Shown here: positions 1-7,912 of the stretch, in pieces | How the letters are laid out: each line of letters starts with the position of its first letter | Numbering within the stretch: position 1 is the first letter of the stretch | From: Amphimedon queenslandica | Taxonomy: Eukaryota; Porifera; Demospongiae; Haplosclerida; Niphatidae | Direction: 5' to 3' | Assembly (NCBI RefSeq): GCF_000090795.2 | Contig: NW_003546327.1 | Location: 1,093-43,343 of the forward strand | Length of the DNA: 42,251 bases | Notes under the pieces: model-generated | The model's input: the letters and a program-made list of their open reading frames with translations, nothing else | Told to the model about the DNA's origin: nothing | Database searches by the model: none | Program-made: the position numbers and the translations under genes

Positions 1-61
1 CATAGTATGTATAATACTATGCAAGCTTCATTAAAGCATAGGGTGAAAAATTGAAAATAAG

Positions 62-207
62 ATTAATTATACACGTCAGCAATGTACAAGATTAATTATA
101 CACGTCAGCATGCAATATGAACAGTATCTATGCATGCAGTAATATGCAATGAAAAGATTGTACACGTCAGCAATGCGCAATGAATAAAATTAATTATACA
201 CGTCAGC
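62..207 (+). promoter_or_regulatory. Four bZIP-like repeats upstream of SDR gene A
   Basis: The core tacacgtcagc occurs four times, ending at 80, 109, 171 and 207. In three of them it sits inside the longer unit attaattatacacgtcagc. Read on the other strand the core is gctgacgtgta, which contains TGACGTG, the shape bound by CREB/ATF/XBP1-type bZIP factors. The last copy ends 61 bp before the ATG at 269. The same array, with three copies, precedes the third SDR gene but not the second. The binding factor is inference. Confidence 0.5.
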
Positions 208-268
208 TCATCAAACGAGATTTAAGGAGGGGCCTGAAGGGCAAAAATAGCTGAGCTTAGAAGCAAGC

Positions 269-1411
269 ATGTCTTTGGAAGAGCCTACTTCTTCACCACC
301 CCAAGTTCTTGTTACTGGAGCCTCTGGTTATGTAGCATCACATCTTGTTCAACACTTGCTCGTTGGAGGTAAAGTTAAAGTACGAGGTACTGTACGTAGT
401 CTGAAGAATGAGTCCAAGAGTGCCCCATTGATGAAACTGGTACCAGATGCAAAGTATCCACTGGAACTAGTTGAAGCTGATTTACTTAACGAGGAATCAT
501 GGATAGAAGCAGTTAAGGGATGTGACTATGTGTATCACGTAGCATCACCAATTATTCGACTGGGAGCCACAGTTTCAGATGAGCAGAATGAGATCATAAA
601 GCCAGCAGTAGATGGTACACTGAATGTACTTAAAGCTTGTGTTGCAGCTGGGACTATCAAACGTGTCGTAATCACCAGTTCCATTGCTGCTATTTCTGGT
701 GGATTGTTAATTACAAAAGATACACCATACACTGAAGAGGATTGGGTCGATGACTCGTTAATTCACGGTTATGAGAAAAGCAAGGTACTAGCAGAAAGAG
801 CTGCTTGGGATTTCGTTGAAAAACTTGATAAAGACAAGAAATTTGAGCTTGCCGTTGTCAATCCCTCTATAATATGGGGTCCTCCATTGACAAAAGCCTC
901 AGCAGAAACACCTTCCGTTGATGCTTTAAAGAAAGTTCTTACGAAAGAATTACCAGCTCTCATTCATGTCAGCATAGCTATGATCGATGTGAGGGATCTT
1001 GCTGCCATTCACGTTGCAGCAATGGAGACTCCAGAGGCAGCAGGCCAGAGGTACATTGCAAATGCTGACCACATCTGGTATAAGGAGGCAGCTGACATGA
1101 TAGCTGAAGAATTTGGTCCTCAAGGCTATAAGACAACAACTTATGTAATGCCTAAATTTCTTGTCGCCATTTTTAAAGTTTTTAACAGCATTTTGCGTCA
1201 AGCCTATCCGGCGATCGGAACCGAAATAAAGTACGACAATACCAAGATGATATCTCAATTAGGAATCCAGCTACGGGATTCTAAAACAACCATCATGGAT
1301 ACATGCTATGGATTGATTGAGATTGGAGCTGTCGAGAAGAAAGAGAGGTACAGGGGACCTCCTAAAGCAGAAAGCATGCACTTAGATCTAAAGCAAACAG
1401 TTCAAAATTGA
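269..1411 (+). CDS. Extended SDR reductase A (dihydroflavonol-4-reductase-like)
   Basis: A 380-residue intronless gene of the extended short-chain dehydrogenase/reductase superfamily, nearest in style to the dihydroflavonol-reductase, cinnamoyl-CoA-reductase and yeast Gre2 group. Seen directly: a Rossmann dinucleotide motif TGASGYVAS at residues 16-24, a VITSS strand near 134-138 supplying the catalytic Ser, and the catalytic YEKSK pair Tyr168/Lys172. It has no signal peptide or membrane segment, so it is probably a soluble cytosolic NAD(P)H-dependent carbonyl reductase; the substrate cannot be read from sequence. It is the first of three closely related copies (269, 1638, 6346), all + and all single-exon, while nearly every neighbour is intron-rich. 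The start is the first ATG, shared by all copies (MSLEEPTS). The upstream repeat array suggests inducible control. Confidence 0.88.
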   Translation: MSLEEPTSSPPQVLVTGASGYVASHLVQHLLVGGKVKVRGTVRSLKNESKSAPLMKLVPDAKYPLELVEADLLNEESWIEAVKGCDYVYHVASPIIRLGATVSDEQNEIIKPAVDGTLNVLKACVAAGTIKRVVITSSIAAISGGLLITKDTPYTEEDWVDDSLIHGYEKSKVLAERAAWDFVEKLDKDKKFELAVVNPSIIWGPPLTKASAETPSVDALKKVLTKELPALIHVSIAMIDVRDLAAIHVAAMETPEAAGQRYIANADHIWYKEAADMIAEEFGPQGYKTTTYVMPKFLVAIFKVFNSILRQAYPAIGTEIKYDNTKMISQLGIQLRDSKTTIMDTCYGLIEIGAVEKKERYRGPPKAESMHLDLKQTVQN

Positions 1412-1637
1412 CATTAATAGTACACCAATTCAGTATTTTTATTTTAATTATTAAAGTAACTGTTGTTCATGTAGTCTTGTGTTTATGTATTGAATATTAT
1501 TATTAAGCTGCTGCAGGAAAATACGTGACTTGCCTCAATTCAAGAATGTTGATACGTTTATTAATATTTATCAGCGTGGGAGGATAAACAATGAATAACA
1601 TGTCCAGCCGGCCGCCCAAAAACTGCAGAAAATAAAG

Positions 1638-2780
1638 ATGTCTTTGGAAGAGCCCACTTCACCACCCCAAGTTCTTGTTACTGGAGCCTCGGGTTTCGTA
1701 GCATCACATCTTGTTCAACAGCTGCTTGTTGGAGGTAAAGTTAAAGTACGAGGTACTGTACGCAGTCTGAAGAATGAGTCCAAGAGTGCCCCACTGATGA
1801 AACTGGTACCAGATGCAAAGTATCCACTGGAACTAGTTGAAGCTGATTTACTTAACGAGGAATCATGGATAGAAGCAGTTAAGGGATGTGACTATGTGTA
1901 TCACGTAGCATCTCCACTCCCTAATCTGGGTACACAAATTTCTGACGAAAACATTCTCATAAAGCCAGCAGTAGATGGTACACTGAATGTACTTAAAGCT
2001 TGTGTTGCAGCTGGTACTGTCAAACGTGTCGTAATCACCAGTTCGGTTGCTGCAGTTTCTGGTGGTTTTATAGCTCCACGGGACACGCCATACACTGAAG
2101 AGGATTGGGTTGATGAATCGACAGTTCCTGCATATGAAAAGAGCAAGGCACTTGCAGAGAAAGCTGCATGGGATTTTGTAGGCAAACTTGATGAAGACAA
2201 AAAATTTGAGCTTGCAACAATTAATCCATCTTTCATTATTGGTCCTCCATTGACGCTTGCGACATCAGATGGGTTCTCTCTTGGTTCCGTTAAGAAAGTC
2301 TTTACAAAAAAGGTTCCTGCCATTGTTCACGTTAGCATGGCAATGGTTGATGTCCGTGATGTTGCAGCTGCTCACATTGCAGCAATGGAGACTCCAGAAG
2401 CAGCAGGCCAGAGGTATTGTGTCGACTCTGGTCGAAATCTCTGGTGGAAGGAGGTAGCTGACATTATGACTGAAGAATTTGGTCCTCAAGGTTACAAGCC
2501 GGCCTCTTTTGTAATGCCTAAGATTGGTGTTGGTATTTTGAAGTTTTTTGATGACACGTTGAAACGAGTGTATCCAATGATTGGGAAAACGGTAACGTTC
2601 AACAGCGCAAAGATGAGATCCCAACTAGGCATTGAACCACGGGATCCTAAAATAAGCATCATTGATTCGTGCTATGGATTGATTGAGATTGGAGCTGTCG
2701 AGAAGACACCATTGTATAAAGGACGGACTGATGATGAAAGCAAAGGAGATGCCAAGCAAGAAGAAAAGACTAAGGAATAA
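1638..2780 (+). CDS. Extended SDR reductase B (dihydroflavonol-4-reductase-like)
   Basis: Second intronless copy, 380 residues. It carries the same Rossmann motif (TGASGFVAS, 15-23) and catalytic YEKSK (Tyr166/Lys170). Its first 90 residues are almost identical to copy A, but the segment after VYHVAS reads PLPNLGTQISDENILIK instead of the copy A sequence. The C-terminal third has diverged and ends in a Lys/Glu-rich charged tail absent from the others. The 226-bp gap from copy A lacks the tacacgtcagc repeats, so this copy is probably regulated differently. An AATAAA overlaps the stop codon and another follows at 2803. Family assignment is secure; substrate unknown. Confidence 0.87.
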   Translation: MSLEEPTSPPQVLVTGASGFVASHLVQQLLVGGKVKVRGTVRSLKNESKSAPLMKLVPDAKYPLELVEADLLNEESWIEAVKGCDYVYHVASPLPNLGTQISDENILIKPAVDGTLNVLKACVAAGTVKRVVITSSVAAVSGGFIAPRDTPYTEEDWVDESTVPAYEKSKALAEKAAWDFVGKLDEDKKFELATINPSFIIGPPLTLATSDGFSLGSVKKVFTKKVPAIVHVSMAMVDVRDVAAAHIAAMETPEAAGQRYCVDSGRNLWWKEVADIMTEEFGPQGYKPASFVMPKIGVGILKFFDDTLKRVYPMIGKTVTFNSAKMRSQLGIEPRDPKISIIDSCYGLIEIGAVEKTPLYKGRTDDESKGDAKQEEKTKE

Positions 2781-2980
2781 AACAGCTGATGGCTGTTTCA
2801 TTAATAAAAATTACATTACGTCATTTTAAATTAACTTTTAATACATTTACATAGTTTAGTGTTCTGTCTCATTTTTTACTTTTATTTTCTTATGCAATTG
2901 TTAAAAGTAAAAGTATAGCTACTTGCAGTTAAGACTAAGTGACAGTGTACATTATATAGAGCTGGTCAGCTGGATAGTAA

Positions 2981-3765
2981 ATGCAGTTTAAAATGGCTCC
3001 AAATCACCCCAAATTTTTATTAGCTTTCTGATACATATTGATGTCCTTATGTTGTGTAGAAAGTTTGAGCCAATTCCGACTTCAATTTTTGAGTTACGGC
3101 CATTTTAAGAAAACGCCAAAAATCTGAAAAATACCCAAGGCTATAGCCCATGGTTTTTTTCCAAAAAATGGCTCCGAAATCACTCAAAATTTTTATTACA
3201 TTTTCTGATACATATTGATGTCCTTATGCTGTGTAGAAAGTTTGAGCCAATTCCGACTTCAATTTTTCAAGTTACGGCCATTTTAAGAAAACGCCAAAAA
3301 TCTGAAAAATACCCAAGGCTATAGCCCATGGTTTTTTCCAAAAAATGGCTCCGAAATTACCCCAAATTTTTATTAAATTTTCTGATACATATTGATGTCC
3401 TTATGCTGTGTAGAAAGTTTGAGCCCATTCCGACTTCAATTTTTTGAATTACGGCCATTTAAAAAGTAGGCCAAAATATGAAAATTACCCCGTACTATAT
3501 AGCCCATGGTTTTTTCCAAAAAATGGCTCCAAAATCACCCCAAATTTTTATTAAATTTTCTGATACATATTGATGTACTTATGCTGTGTAGAAAGTTTGA
3601 GCTGATTCCGACTTCAATTTTTCGAGTTATGGCCATTTTAATAAAATGCCAAAAATCTGAAAAGTACCCTGTACTATAGCCCATGGTTTTTTCCAAAAAA
3701 TGGCTCCGAAATCACCCCAAATTTTTTATTACATTTTCTGATACATATTGATGTCCTTATTAAAT
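2981..3765 (+). repeat. Satellite array, 177-bp unit, about 4.4 copies
   Basis: Units are registered by atggctcc at 2993, 3168, 3345, 3524 and 3700, giving spacings of 175, 177, 179 and 176. Each unit includes the landmarks ctgatacatattgatgtcc, gtgtagaaagtttgagc and atagcccatggtttttt. The array fills the gap between SDR gene B and the 3' end of EMC6. Related copies occur at 15895-16135 (+ orientation), 24900-25615 (reverse), and as decayed fragments near 29370-29450 and 30085-30200. No coding potential was seen. Confidence 0.9.
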
Positions 3766-3856
3766 GCAACAAAATATTAGTTTATAAAATAGATTTATTC
3801 AACATAATTAAACAATTTTAGCAACAATGTGATATGAATTTAAAGAAGACTATCAG

Positions 3857-4213
3857 TTAGAATACATGTACTAGTCCATAGACAAATGTCCACAATAAGA
3901 CATATGTAAACAATCCGCCAAAAACTCCGTCCGTAAGCATAGCATATCTCGACTGGAAGTACTTATTCCATTTAGAGCCCACTTTAATCACGAGTAAACC
4001 TGACATGACAAAAGAGTAAATGAGGTAGAAACCAAATCCGTATATTCCCGTCAATCCCAGTATTCCTGCAGTCACCCCAGCTATGACAGATATGCTAGTC
4101 CGTCCATATTCTATCAGAGAGGCATTATGTCTCACTGCCCTCTCGTTCTTTATGGTAGTCTCTCCCAATAACTTTTTACCATCATGAGTTTCCATGTTGA
4201 GGAGGCGTGGCAA
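3857..4213 (-). CDS. EMC6: ER membrane protein complex subunit 6
   Basis: Small single-exon membrane protein, 118 residues from the first ATG. A second ATG at 4195 (METHDGKK) gives 112 residues, closer to the usual length of about 110, so the true start may be there. The core is unmistakable: [37 protein letters not shown] and [20 protein letters not shown], with three hydrophobic segments. EMC6 is a core transmembrane subunit of the ER membrane protein complex, which inserts tail-anchored and multipass proteins. The gene is head to head with SGF29, whose ATG is only 51-69 bp away, implying a shared bidirectional promoter. A polyadenylation signal (TTTATT on the + strand) lies near 3794. Confidence 0.93.
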   Translation of the reverse strand: MPRLLNMETHDGKKLLGETTIKNERAVRHNASLIEYGRTSISVIAGVTAGILGLTGIYGFGFYLIYSFVMSGLLVIKVGSKWNKYFQSRYAMLTDGVFGGLFTYVLLWTFVYGLVHVF

Positions 4214-4264
4214 GGGGTGGGGCTCCCGTTTTGTTATACGGGAAATTACTGGAATTGACGGGTA

Positions 4265-5874
4265 ATGTCTAAAGCCAAGAGAGGAGGAAAAGTTTCAGCT
4301 CACAGTTCTCACCAATCCTTCTCAAGAGGAGGAGGAGGAGGAGCGAGTGTTGAGATAAGCCCAACTATAACTAACATGCTGGAAGAACTTAAGCAGCTTG
4401 TGAAGAAGACTCAAGTGGGTGTGGTCACAATTAATGAATATTAATTAATTACTTATTTTAATTGAAATTATTCTTATTGTCATAGGAAGAACGAACAAAA
4501 GGTGAAAGTACAATTCTTACTATCAATAAGACTCACGACAAAATGAAGCAAGAGGTCCGAAGTAAGTATAATGCATATTTTTAATATTATTTTATTAATT
4601 CTAGTTTCGCCATATTTTAAGCAAAAGTTAGTGGGTTTGTACACGAATGCATTAGCAGATGCAAAGAATGAAGTTGGGTATGTAGTACATGTGTCTAATG
4701 TCAAATCAATATGCACCCTCTTGTCACAGAATGCTTGACCAAGCACTTAACAAATTAGCTGAAATTAAACAAGAGGTTGGTGAGAAGAAAGGTGAGATTT
4801 GTAACATTATTATTTTTTATTAATTATTATTTAAATAGCTCGTTCAACTGCCATCCCTCGTAACATTGAAGACGTGACAAAGTAAGATATTATGACATTA
4901 CATTGATCATGTGACTGTCACGTGACATACAGGAGGACAGGAACTATGAGACGTGGAATGTTGATGACTGTACTACAGCAGTATGCACTGGAGCAGCCAG
5001 TATGGAGAGGAAAACCAGGAGAGAAGTAAGAGAGAAAGCTTCTCTTAAGCCCAACATACACTATGCAGCAAATGCTGCATAGTGTATTTTGGGCTTAAGG
5101 GACTCTCTTACTTCCTCTCTCTCTCTCCCCCAGCCCCCCACCATTATGTGGCTGCACACCTGCTGAAGATAAGTATAAGTGTCAGCCTGAGGATCAAGTT
5201 GCTGCTCGAGTTAACACTGATACCAATGAAGATGAGCAATGGATACTGGCAGTTGTGGTGTCCTACAATTCGCATTACCACAGATATATTGTGGATGATA
5301 TTGATGAAGAAGGACACATTGAGAAAAAGTGAGACATAAAAACTTTGATGGAGGAAAAGAGAAGGAAAGAGGAGGAAATGTATTACAAGTTTCTTTTTAC
5401 AGACAGTATCAAGTTAGTAAAAGAAGAGTTATTCCTCTTCCAACATGGAAGGCTGATCCTTCAACAACTCCACAGGCACTATTCAAACCTGGACAGGTAT
5501 GTGTGTGTGTGTGTGTCTGATGGTATAAAGTGAGGAATAAAATATTTTCTCTGCAGAAAGTCCTAGCTCTTTATCCTCAGACAACTTGCTTTTATCCAGC
5601 AGTCATTCACGAGCAACCAAAAACAGTAAAGACTAAAAGAAAGAGAGAGGAGAGAGAGAGTAGAAGAGGAGAGAGAAAGGAGAGTTGGAAATGAGAGTGG
5701 TAGCTCATTTTGCTGTCCTGCAGTACATGGGGTTGCATATGTTGTTAGGTAGAGGCAGAGTATTCAGTATTATTTGAGGACAACACTTACTTTGAAGGTT
5801 ATTCTCCTCCACTTGATGTACCCCAGAGGTATGTCCTCCCAATGAGAGAAACTAGAAGAAGACAAGCTCAATGA
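4265..5874 (+). CDS. SGF29: SAGA-associated factor 29 (tandem Tudor H3K4me reader)
   Basis: Ten-exon model, 326 residues: 4265-4414, 4486-4561, 4605-4677, 4730-4791, 4839-4881, 4933-5025, 5134-5328, 5403-5496, 5557-5625, 5749-5874. All junctions are GT-AG with consistent phase. The N-terminal half is a coiled coil containing ISPYFKQKL, as in known SGF29. The C-terminal half is the tandem Tudor domain: [67 protein letters not shown] and [13 protein letters not shown]. The Tyr pair spaced by seven (SYNSHYHRY) and the Phe of TTCFY match the aromatic cage that reads methylated H3K4 in the family. It acts in the SAGA/ATAC histone acetyltransferase complexes in the nucleus. Short introns are typical of this locus. 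Confidence 0.92.
5044..5099. repeat. Near-perfect inverted repeat inside SGF29 intron 6
   Basis: Arms of 27 bp at 5044-5070 (starting cttaagccca, ending ctatgcagca) and 5073-5099 (starting tgctgcatag, ending tgggcttaag) are separated by two bases. They fill most of the 108-bp intron between exons 6 and 7 and would fold into a long hairpin in the pre-mRNA. It may be a tiny foldback element. Confidence 0.8.
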
Positions 5875-6111
5875 AACAGGAGCAGGCATTCACTTCACTT
5901 CATTTCATTTCATTTTATTTGTTTTTATAAATAATATACTTGGAGATTAAAGCAAGAGTAGATCTTGATAAAAGTTATTATCATTTGGGAACTGTTTTAG
6001 TAATGTATAATTCCTAATCCTGTCTCACAACATTTGTTGCCGTACTTTGATCTTGTAAGCAAGATTTCCCCCAAGAATAGAAAATTATTTAGCCTGTTCT
6101 ATTCTTGGCAG

Positions 6112-6345
6112 CATAGTATGTATAATACTATGCAAGCTTCATTAAAGCATAGGGTGAAAAATTGAAAATAAGATTAATTATACACGTCAGCAATGTACAA
6201 GATTAATTATACACGTCAGCATGCAATATGAACAGTATCTATGCATATGCAGTAATATGCAATGAAAAGATTATACACGTCAGCTCATCAAACGAGATTT
6301 AAGGAGGGGCCTGAAGGGCAAAAATAGCTGAGCTTAGAAGCAAGC
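6112..6345 (+). repeat. Duplicated SDR upstream region with three bZIP-like repeats
   Basis: This block repeats bases 1-268 almost exactly, beginning catagtatgtataatac. The difference is an internal deletion that removes one repeat unit. The core tacacgtcagc occurs at 6181-6191, 6210-6220 and 6274-6284, the last ending 61 bp before the ATG as in copy A. The promoter was therefore duplicated together with the gene. Confidence 0.85.
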
Positions 6346-7455
6346 ATGTCTTTGGAAGAGCCTACTTCTTCACCACCCCAAGTTCTTGTTACTGGAGCCT
6401 CTGGTTATGTAGCATCACATCTTGTTCAACACTTGCTCGTTGGAGGTAAAGTTAAAGTACGAGGTACTGTACGTAGTCTGAAGAATGAGTCCAAGAGTGC
6501 CCCACTGATGAAACTGGTACCAGATGCAAAGTATCCACTGGAACTAGTTGAAGCTGATTTACTTAACGAGGAATCATGGATAGAAGCAGTTAAGGGATGT
6601 GACTATGTGTATCACGTAGCATCTCCACTCCCTAATCTGGGTACACAAATTTCAGACGAAAACATTCTCATAAAGCCAGCAGTAGATGGTACACTGAATG
6701 TACTTAAAGCTTGTGTTGCAGCTGGTACTGTCAAACGTGTCGTAGTCACCAGTTCGGTTGCTGCAGTTTCTGGTGGTTTTATAGCTCCACGGGACACGCC
6801 ATACACTGAAGAGGATTGGGTTGATGAATCGACAGTTCCTGCATATGAAAAGAGCAAGGCACTTGCAGAGAAAGCTGCCTGGGATTTCGTTGAAAAACTT
6901 GATGAAGACAAGAAATTTGAACTAGCCGTAATCAACCCAACTGCTATACTGGGCCCTCCATTGACAAGAGCCACAGCAGATGCAGCATCAGTTGATGCTA
7001 TGAAGAAAGTTCTTACAAAGGAAGTACCAGTTCTCATTCACATCAGCCTAGCAATAATTGATGTGAGGGATCTTGCCGCCATTCACATTGCAGCAATGGA
7101 GACTCCAGAGGCAGCAGGCCAGAGATACATTGCAACTGGTGAGAATCTCTGGTGGAAGGAGCTAGCTGATATTATGGCTGAAGAATTTGGTCCACAAGGT
7201 TACAAGCCCACATCTTATGTAATGCCTAAATTTGGTGTTGCCATTATGAAAGTTTTTAATAGCTTCCTCCGTCGCATCTATCCAATGATTGGAACCGAAA
7301 TAAAATTCAGCAATACCAAGATGATATCTCAATTAGGAATCCAACCAAGGGATCCTAAAACAACAGTCATTGATATGTGCTACGGATTGATTGAGATTGG
7401 AGCTGTCGAGAAGAAAGCAAGGTACAGAGGACCTCCCAAAGCAGAGAACACATAA
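6346..7455 (+). CDS. Extended SDR reductase C (mosaic copy)
   Basis: Third intronless copy, 369 residues, with Rossmann TGASGYVAS (16-24) and catalytic YEKSK (Tyr167/Lys171). It is a mosaic. The promoter and residues 1-93 follow copy A. About residues 94-180 follow copy B (PLPNLGTQISDENILIK, VPAYEKSKALAEKAAWDF). The remainder is again closer to copy A (MISQLGIQ, GPPKAE) with its own substitutions. It lies downstream of SGF29, separated from copies A and B by EMC6 and SGF29. It should be an active cytosolic NAD(P)H-dependent reductase; the substrate is unknown. Confidence 0.88.
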   Translation: MSLEEPTSSPPQVLVTGASGYVASHLVQHLLVGGKVKVRGTVRSLKNESKSAPLMKLVPDAKYPLELVEADLLNEESWIEAVKGCDYVYHVASPLPNLGTQISDENILIKPAVDGTLNVLKACVAAGTVKRVVVTSSVAAVSGGFIAPRDTPYTEEDWVDESTVPAYEKSKALAEKAAWDFVEKLDEDKKFELAVINPTAILGPPLTRATADAASVDAMKKVLTKEVPVLIHISLAIIDVRDLAAIHIAAMETPEAAGQRYIATGENLWWKELADIMAEEFGPQGYKPTSYVMPKFGVAIMKVFNSFLRRIYPMIGTEIKFSNTKMISQLGIQPRDPKTTVIDMCYGLIEIGAVEKKARYRGPPKAENT

Positions 7456-7912
7456 AGCAAAAAACTGAAGAATAACTAAGAATTGACATAATTAAATTAG
7501 CTACATAATTATTGCTAATATTAATTGTAGTTGAGTTCTCCCTTGTACTCCTTTAACAAAGAATCCATTGGATATTGCTTGAATGGCAACAAGCTGTTAT
7601 GACAGAAGTTTGTAGTTGAGGCAACACAAAAAGTGCTTAGTGTATAAGTAACAGCATTTCATTGAATAGTAAAACTATAATGGACATTACTGAAATTCCT
7701 AAAGTTGCTAAGATCATGTTTCACAAATGAAAAGGTATGGGGAAAAGTAATATGAAAGTCCTAATAAATAAAGCAAAATAAAATGGTACAAAAATAAGGA
7801 CAAATAGCAGGACATTTTTACAAAAATTATAAGCCATGTACACCTGGTATCATGTAAACTGGTCTAATTAGACAGCAATAATTAATAACAATAATAATTA
7901 TTATTATTGTTA
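7456..7912. other. Convergent intergenic region, SDR C / PLBD
   Basis: AT-rich sequence between two convergent genes. It holds an imperfect palindrome of ataataatt units at about 7885-7912, just beyond the phospholipase stop codon, which could form an AU-rich hairpin in that 3' UTR. No coding signal was recognised. Confidence 0.6.

Noticed and set aside
62-207. CRISPR-like spaced repeats
   Set aside because: Irregular spacing, only an 11-19 bp core, animal context and promoter position; no cas genes.
1901-2323. Minus-strand open frame of 140 codons, with similar ones opposite SDR copies A and C
   Set aside because: Shadow of the SDR coding strand; it repeats in all copies only because the copies are homologous, and it shows no domain.
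4480-4746. Minus-strand 88-codon frame
   Set aside because: Antisense to SGF29 exons 2-4, whose sense frame is strongly conserved.
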